Shown: positions 12,163 through 14,397 of the stretch, piece by piece
Numbering within the stretch: position 1 is the first letter of the stretch
Layout: each line of letters opens with the position of its first letter
DNA from: CAYVTZ01 sp964454685
GTDB taxonomy: Bacteria; Bacillota; Clostridia; Christensenellales; Christensenellaceae
DNA: 14,397 nt
NCBI GenBank assembly: GCA_964454685.1
Contig: CAYVTZ010000060.1
Span: 1 to 14,397, forward strand
Direction of reading: 5' to 3'
The notes under the pieces: model-generated
What the model was told of the DNA's origin: nothing
What the model saw: the letters and a program-made list of their open reading frames with translations, nothing else
Databases searched by the model: none
Position numbers and translations under genes: made by a program

Positions 12163-13178
12163 ATGTATATATCTCGTCAAGTTGGAAGAATCGGGATCAA
12201 GTGCGAGCGCTTGCCATAAACCTCAGAAATTATGGACACGAGGTCTATGATTTCACTGATCCTGATTGTAGAAGCGTTCCTGAAATCCCGCCGGAAAAAT
12301 TCCCAGAGGAGTTCGACCCACAAGTTCATGTATACTCGGAGTACATCAACAGACCGGAATGGCGCGCGGCGGTCGAATGCAACCGCAAAGCGCTTTGCAA
12401 CTGTGATGTAGTGGTGCTGCTGCTGCCGTGTGGCACTGATGCCCACGCTGACTGGGCGCTTGGAATGGGTATGGGGAAGCGCTCGATTATTGTTGGACAT
12501 CCGTGCAAAGGGGAACGCTCTCCCGTACATCTTTGGGCAGATGCGTTGGTAGAAAAAAGTGAACACGCAGCAATGTTACTCGCTTACATCGAAAGACAAG
12601 AGGTTCAAGAGACAGCGTGGAAAGACATATCCGAAAACGGCTTTGATAGTGAAAAAATTGCTGAGCCGGTCGGTCTATGGCACAGAGTAGACCGAAACGG
12701 GAAAGAAGTACTCATGTGCGGAAACTGTGGAGCGACACACACCGAACAATCCACGTTTTGCCCAAATTGCAAAGCAAGGATGCGTAATGCGTGTACGCCG
12801 CTCGGAACTGTGGCAACTTGGAAGAAAAAAATTTGGGGCCATGTTTGCTCGTACTGCGGTACGCCATCTAATCGCATCCCGAACGTTTGCCCGGTATGCT
12901 ATGCGGAAATGAAAGCGGATTTAAGCAATTTGCTGCTTTTACTGAGTTTAATCGACAAGAATAGTCGGGTTGAGTTAGATACGCATTGGTTGGGTAGGAT
13001 TTCTCGGTTCTATGTCTACACCGATGATCTAAGTATCAAAAACTGGAAGCGGTATACTCAAATGTGTCTTGACTTTGAAGAGAAATACGGTGAGTGCAAC
13101 TGCGAAGTGATTCTATTTAACGAGGAAACAAAGCTTGAGATGGCGGCTGCGAAGCACTCCGCAGAAGAAGGAGAGTAA
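12159..13178 (+). CDS. Nucleoside deoxyribosyltransferase-like, two zinc ribbons
   Basis: A 339-residue composite protein. Residues 1-145 match the nucleoside 2-deoxyribosyltransferase / DUF4406-type fold: 'MNVYISSSWKNRDQVR' (1-16), 'YDFTDP' (30-35), 'FDPQVHVYSEYINRPEW' (52-68), and 'CDVVVLLLPCGTDAHADW' (82-99), followed by 'GMGMGKRSIIVG'. The family cleaves or transfers N-glycosidic bonds of nucleosides or nucleotides. The central part holds two zinc ribbons, C187/C190/C201/C204 and C230/C233/C244/C247. The C-terminal 80 residues are acidic and unrecognised. The start is TTG 12159 behind GGAGGAG; the nearby ATG 12163 is in another frame. Which nucleotide or NAD-type substrate it uses cannot be told. 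Probably a nucleotide-metabolism or signalling enzyme with a metal-binding docking part. Confidence 0.8.
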   Translation: MNVYISSSWKNRDQVRALAINLRNYGHEVYDFTDPDCRSVPEIPPEKFPEEFDPQVHVYSEYINRPEWRAAVECNRKALCNCDVVVLLLPCGTDAHADWALGMGMGKRSIIVGHPCKGERSPVHLWADALVEKSEHAAMLLAYIERQEVQETAWKDISENGFDSEKIAEPVGLWHRVDRNGKEVLMCGNCGATHTEQSTFCPNCKARMRNACTPLGTVATWKKKIWGHVCSYCGTPSNRIPNVCPVCYAEMKADLSNLLLLLSLIDKNSRVELDTHWLGRISRFYVYTDDLSIKNWKRYTQMCLDFEEKYGECNCEVILFNEETKLEMAAAKHSAEEGE

Positions 13179-13182
13179 AAAG

Positions 13183-13383
13183 ATGAAGATGAACCAGAAA
13201 ACGACGGCATGTATCAATTCCTTGAATGGCGAACAGCGCGAGGTGGTTATTTGTGAGAAAACCGGCGACAACGCCTATTTGGCAGAGTATGACGGGAAAC
13301 TGTGCACAGCCATATTCAATGTGTTTGTTGGACGCTACTACGTTGACGACGTTTACGGTGTGATCGGCGAAACCAAAGAATAA
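13183..13383 (+). CDS. Small conserved protein of mobile elements
   Basis: A 66-residue protein, 'TACINSLNGEQREVVICEKT' then 'GKLCTAIFNVFVGRYYVDDV', ending near 'YGVIGETKE'. I have seen this motif set in small proteins of Clostridia integrative elements and phages, but it has no function that I can name. The frame opens at 13135, but GAAGGAGAG places the start at ATG 13183. It ends the operon that starts at 11626; the terminator at 13396 follows directly. Confidence 0.75.
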   Translation: MKMNQKTTACINSLNGEQREVVICEKTGDNAYLAEYDGKLCTAIFNVFVGRYYVDDVYGVIGETKE

Positions 13384-13395
13384 CAACTAGAAAAT

Positions 13396-13445
13396 GGGGA
13401 GCTTGGACGGAATGCATGTTCTGTCCAGCTCTCTCTTTGTTTTAC
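13396..13445 (+). terminator. Intrinsic terminator
   Basis: AGCT-TGGACGG around 13400-13410 pairs with CTGTCCAGCT (13421-13430), a stem of 12-13 pairs with one bulged T and outer G-C/G-T pairs from 13396 to 13434. T-rich bases follow (CTTTGTTTTA). It closes the 11626-13383 operon before the tRNA. The 8-base core TGGACGG/CTGTCCAGC is shared with the hairpin at 2003-2028. Confidence 0.7.
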
Positions 13446-13584
13446 TGGTACGTATCTCATAAATCGTGAAAAAAAATTGTGAAAAAGACAAAATTTCGAA
13501 GAGTTTGCGTATATATGTATATGAAAGGTATTTTTTCTTGGATGACGCGCTGCGTGCCGGTGCTTGCTTCCGGTTTCTCTGAAT

Positions 13585-13660
13585 GGGCTCATAGTTCAGC
13601 GGTAAGAGCGCCCGCCTCATAAGCGGTAAGTCGAGGGTTCGAATCCCTCTGAGCCCACCA
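13585..13660 (+). tRNA. tRNA with CAU anticodon (Met or Ile2)
   Basis: A full cloverleaf. Acceptor GGGCTCA (13585-13591) pairs with TGAGCCC (13650-13656). The D-stem is GTTC/GAGC. The anticodon loop CTCATAA (13616-13622) gives CAU. The T-stem GAGGG/CCCTC encloses the loop TTCGAAT. A discriminator A and encoded CCA end at 13660. Position 27-43 of the anticodon stem is C-U, an imperfect pair. A G1-C72 pair means it is not the initiator. CAU can be elongator Met or lysidine-modified Ile; the sequence alone does not decide. Its flanks hold AT-rich bases (about 13441-13560) where a promoter could lie. Confidence 0.95.
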
Positions 13661-13691
13661 AAAATTAATTATATTGGCAAAGGAGGTTTGC

Positions 13692-13913
13692 ATGCAAACG
13701 ATTTATGAGCGGGAATTGTTGATGACCCATTCAGGTGAAATGGCACATATTGATGAAGAAGTCGAAAGGGAAGTGACGTCTAAAATCTTGCGCGCCGAAG
13801 AGTTCGTGGATGGGAAATGGGTGCAGATAGACATATGCAGCAACGATTTCACAGGGGTGCTTGCAAGCATCCGGGCAGAAGGCCGGAGCATTCGAATCCG
13901 AAATCAGGGCTAA
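13692..13913 (+). CDS. Small hypothetical protein
   Basis: A 73-residue protein with an acidic, helical N-terminal half ('ERELLMTHSGEMAHIDEEVE') and a mixed C-terminal half ('GKWVQIDICSND', 'GRSIRIRNQG'). No family recognised. An ideal AAAGGAGG lies just upstream of ATG 13692; the frame opens at TTG 13674, which is unlikely. It stands between the tRNA and the hairpin at 13940. Confidence 0.72.
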   Translation: MQTIYERELLMTHSGEMAHIDEEVEREVTSKILRAEEFVDGKWVQIDICSNDFTGVLASIRAEGRSIRIRNQG

Positions 13914-13939
13914 AACCTCAAAAGTGAATCCAAACAATA

Positions 13940-13968
13940 AAGAGCGTATCGAAGGATGCGCTTTTTTT
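13940..13968 (+). terminator. Start-associated hairpin 6
   Basis: AGCGTATC (13943-13950) pairs with GATGCGCT (13955-13962) around GAAG, and A, G-T and A-T pairs lengthen the stem to about eleven. Seven Ts follow. GAAAGGGTG and ATG 13996 come soon after. It shares the layout and the GCG core of hairpins 1-4 but is otherwise different in sequence. Confidence 0.75.
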
Positions 13969-13995
13969 GTTGTCAAAAATAGAAAGGGTGAAAAA

Positions 13996-14370
13996 ATGTA
14001 TTACAAGGTGAATCAAGCTACCAAGCTGATGGGGATGGGACGCACTAGACTTCTTGAAGAAATCAGAGCTGGGAATATTAGCGCCCTAACATATCACAGT
14101 GCGTATGTGATTCATGTAAAAGAGATTGCTCGATACCTGACCTCTCGCGGACGAACACCACCAATTCAAATATTAAAGGAATTGCAAGAAATTCAGGACT
14201 TTGACAAAAAAGCCGATAGTGATATACTACTAAGTAGCACATTGAAAAGTGAAAACAATAACTTTCCTCTTGTTACAGTAAACGGAAAAAAAATGAAAAA
14301 TGATTTAAAAAACAAGGAACGCAGAGGAAATCCCTATCAGGTCGAAAGACTAACTATTAAAAGTCAATAG
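13996..14370 (+). CDS. Excisionase-like HTH protein
   Basis: A 124-residue protein. Residues 3-50 fit the MerR-like winged helix of excisionase/HTH_17 DNA-binding proteins: 'YKVNQATKLMGMGRTRLLEE' (helix-turn-helix), then 'IRAGNISALTYHSAYVIHVKEIARYL' (strand and helix of the wing, with 'GNI' in place of the usual 'GxIP'). The remaining 75 residues are polar, Lys/Asn/Asp-rich and unrecognised. The frame opens at 13861, but GAAAGGGTG before ATG 13996 and the family N-terminus fix the start. It is the last complete gene; an integrase could follow outside the window. Likely role: binding attachment-site or promoter DNA during excision or gene control. Confidence 0.75.
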   Translation: MYYKVNQATKLMGMGRTRLLEEIRAGNISALTYHSAYVIHVKEIARYLTSRGRTPPIQILKELQEIQDFDKKADSDILLSSTLKSENNNFPLVTVNGKKMKNDLKNKERRGNPYQVERLTIKSQ

Positions 14371-14397
14371 TCAAAAGAAAAAAATACGAGAACGAAC

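Noticed and set aside
13585..13660. Initiator tRNA
   Set aside because: It has a proper G1-C72 pair and lacks the GGG/CCC anticodon-stem signature of initiators.
1..14397. CRISPR array
   Set aside because: The repeated elements are few hairpins kilobases apart with different spacing; there is no repeat-spacer pattern and no cas gene.

Overview
The window (about 43-45% GC by eye) is a dense run of small accessory genes, all on the + strand, with strong Shine-Dalgarno sites and many ATGA or TAATG-type start/stop overlaps. Short proteins of the type 'DA-rich N-terminus, G-x-W, CxxC ... CPNCGAKMD', an LPD28-type protein, a YEIKSS nuclease-like protein, a DUF1848-like protein and a CCA-encoding tRNA point to an accessory region of a phage, prophage or integrative element of a Bacillota host, most likely class Clostridia. 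No capsid, tail, terminase, polymerase, conjugation or integrase gene is visible, so the element type is inferred.

Layout. 1-61: promoter with a dyad operator-like sequence. 62-1980: four small hypothetical or zinc-ribbon proteins and a P-loop NTPase/kinase. 2003-4009: a hairpin, an Ea22-like composite protein, membrane protein copy A, and a gene that looks frameshifted. 4122-5282: a small acidic protein and a solitary beta-class DNA adenine methyltransferase. 5432-6523: LPD28-like protein, two-helix membrane protein, Cys-rich peptide. 6675-9369: small membrane protein, membrane protein copy B (paralogue of copy A), zinc-ribbon protein, MmcB-like nuclease-fold protein and hypotheticals. 9343-9666: a broken gene. 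9803-11451: two Cys-rich paralogues, the DUF1848-like protein and a hypothetical. 11626-13383: a Cys/Trp-rich protein, a nucleoside deoxyribosyltransferase-like protein fused to two zinc ribbons, a small protein and a terminator. 13585-14370: tRNA(CAU), a small protein and an excisionase-like helix-turn-helix protein.

The most striking feature is one that no single gene explains. Six times (about 4426, 5367, 6627, 9755, 11582, 13940) a stem-loop with a U-run sits just upstream of the ribosome binding site of the next gene. Five of the six share primary sequence as well as structure (GTCGT in the left arm, an RYGCG/GTACG-like right arm, then a U-run). At four of them a sigma70-like promoter lies upstream of the hairpin (-35 TTGCTT or TTGACT preceded by ATT or TTT, spacer 17-18). 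This suggests a repeated promoter / leader-hairpin / RBS cassette that heads each mini-operon, acting as an attenuator, antitermination target or mRNA-stability element.

The genes look like a set of independently acquired modifiers (DNA methylation, nuclease-fold, nucleotide-related, metal-binding and membrane proteins) rather than one pathway. Decayed genes (about 3447-3670, 9343-9666 and 495-536) show that the region is turning over.
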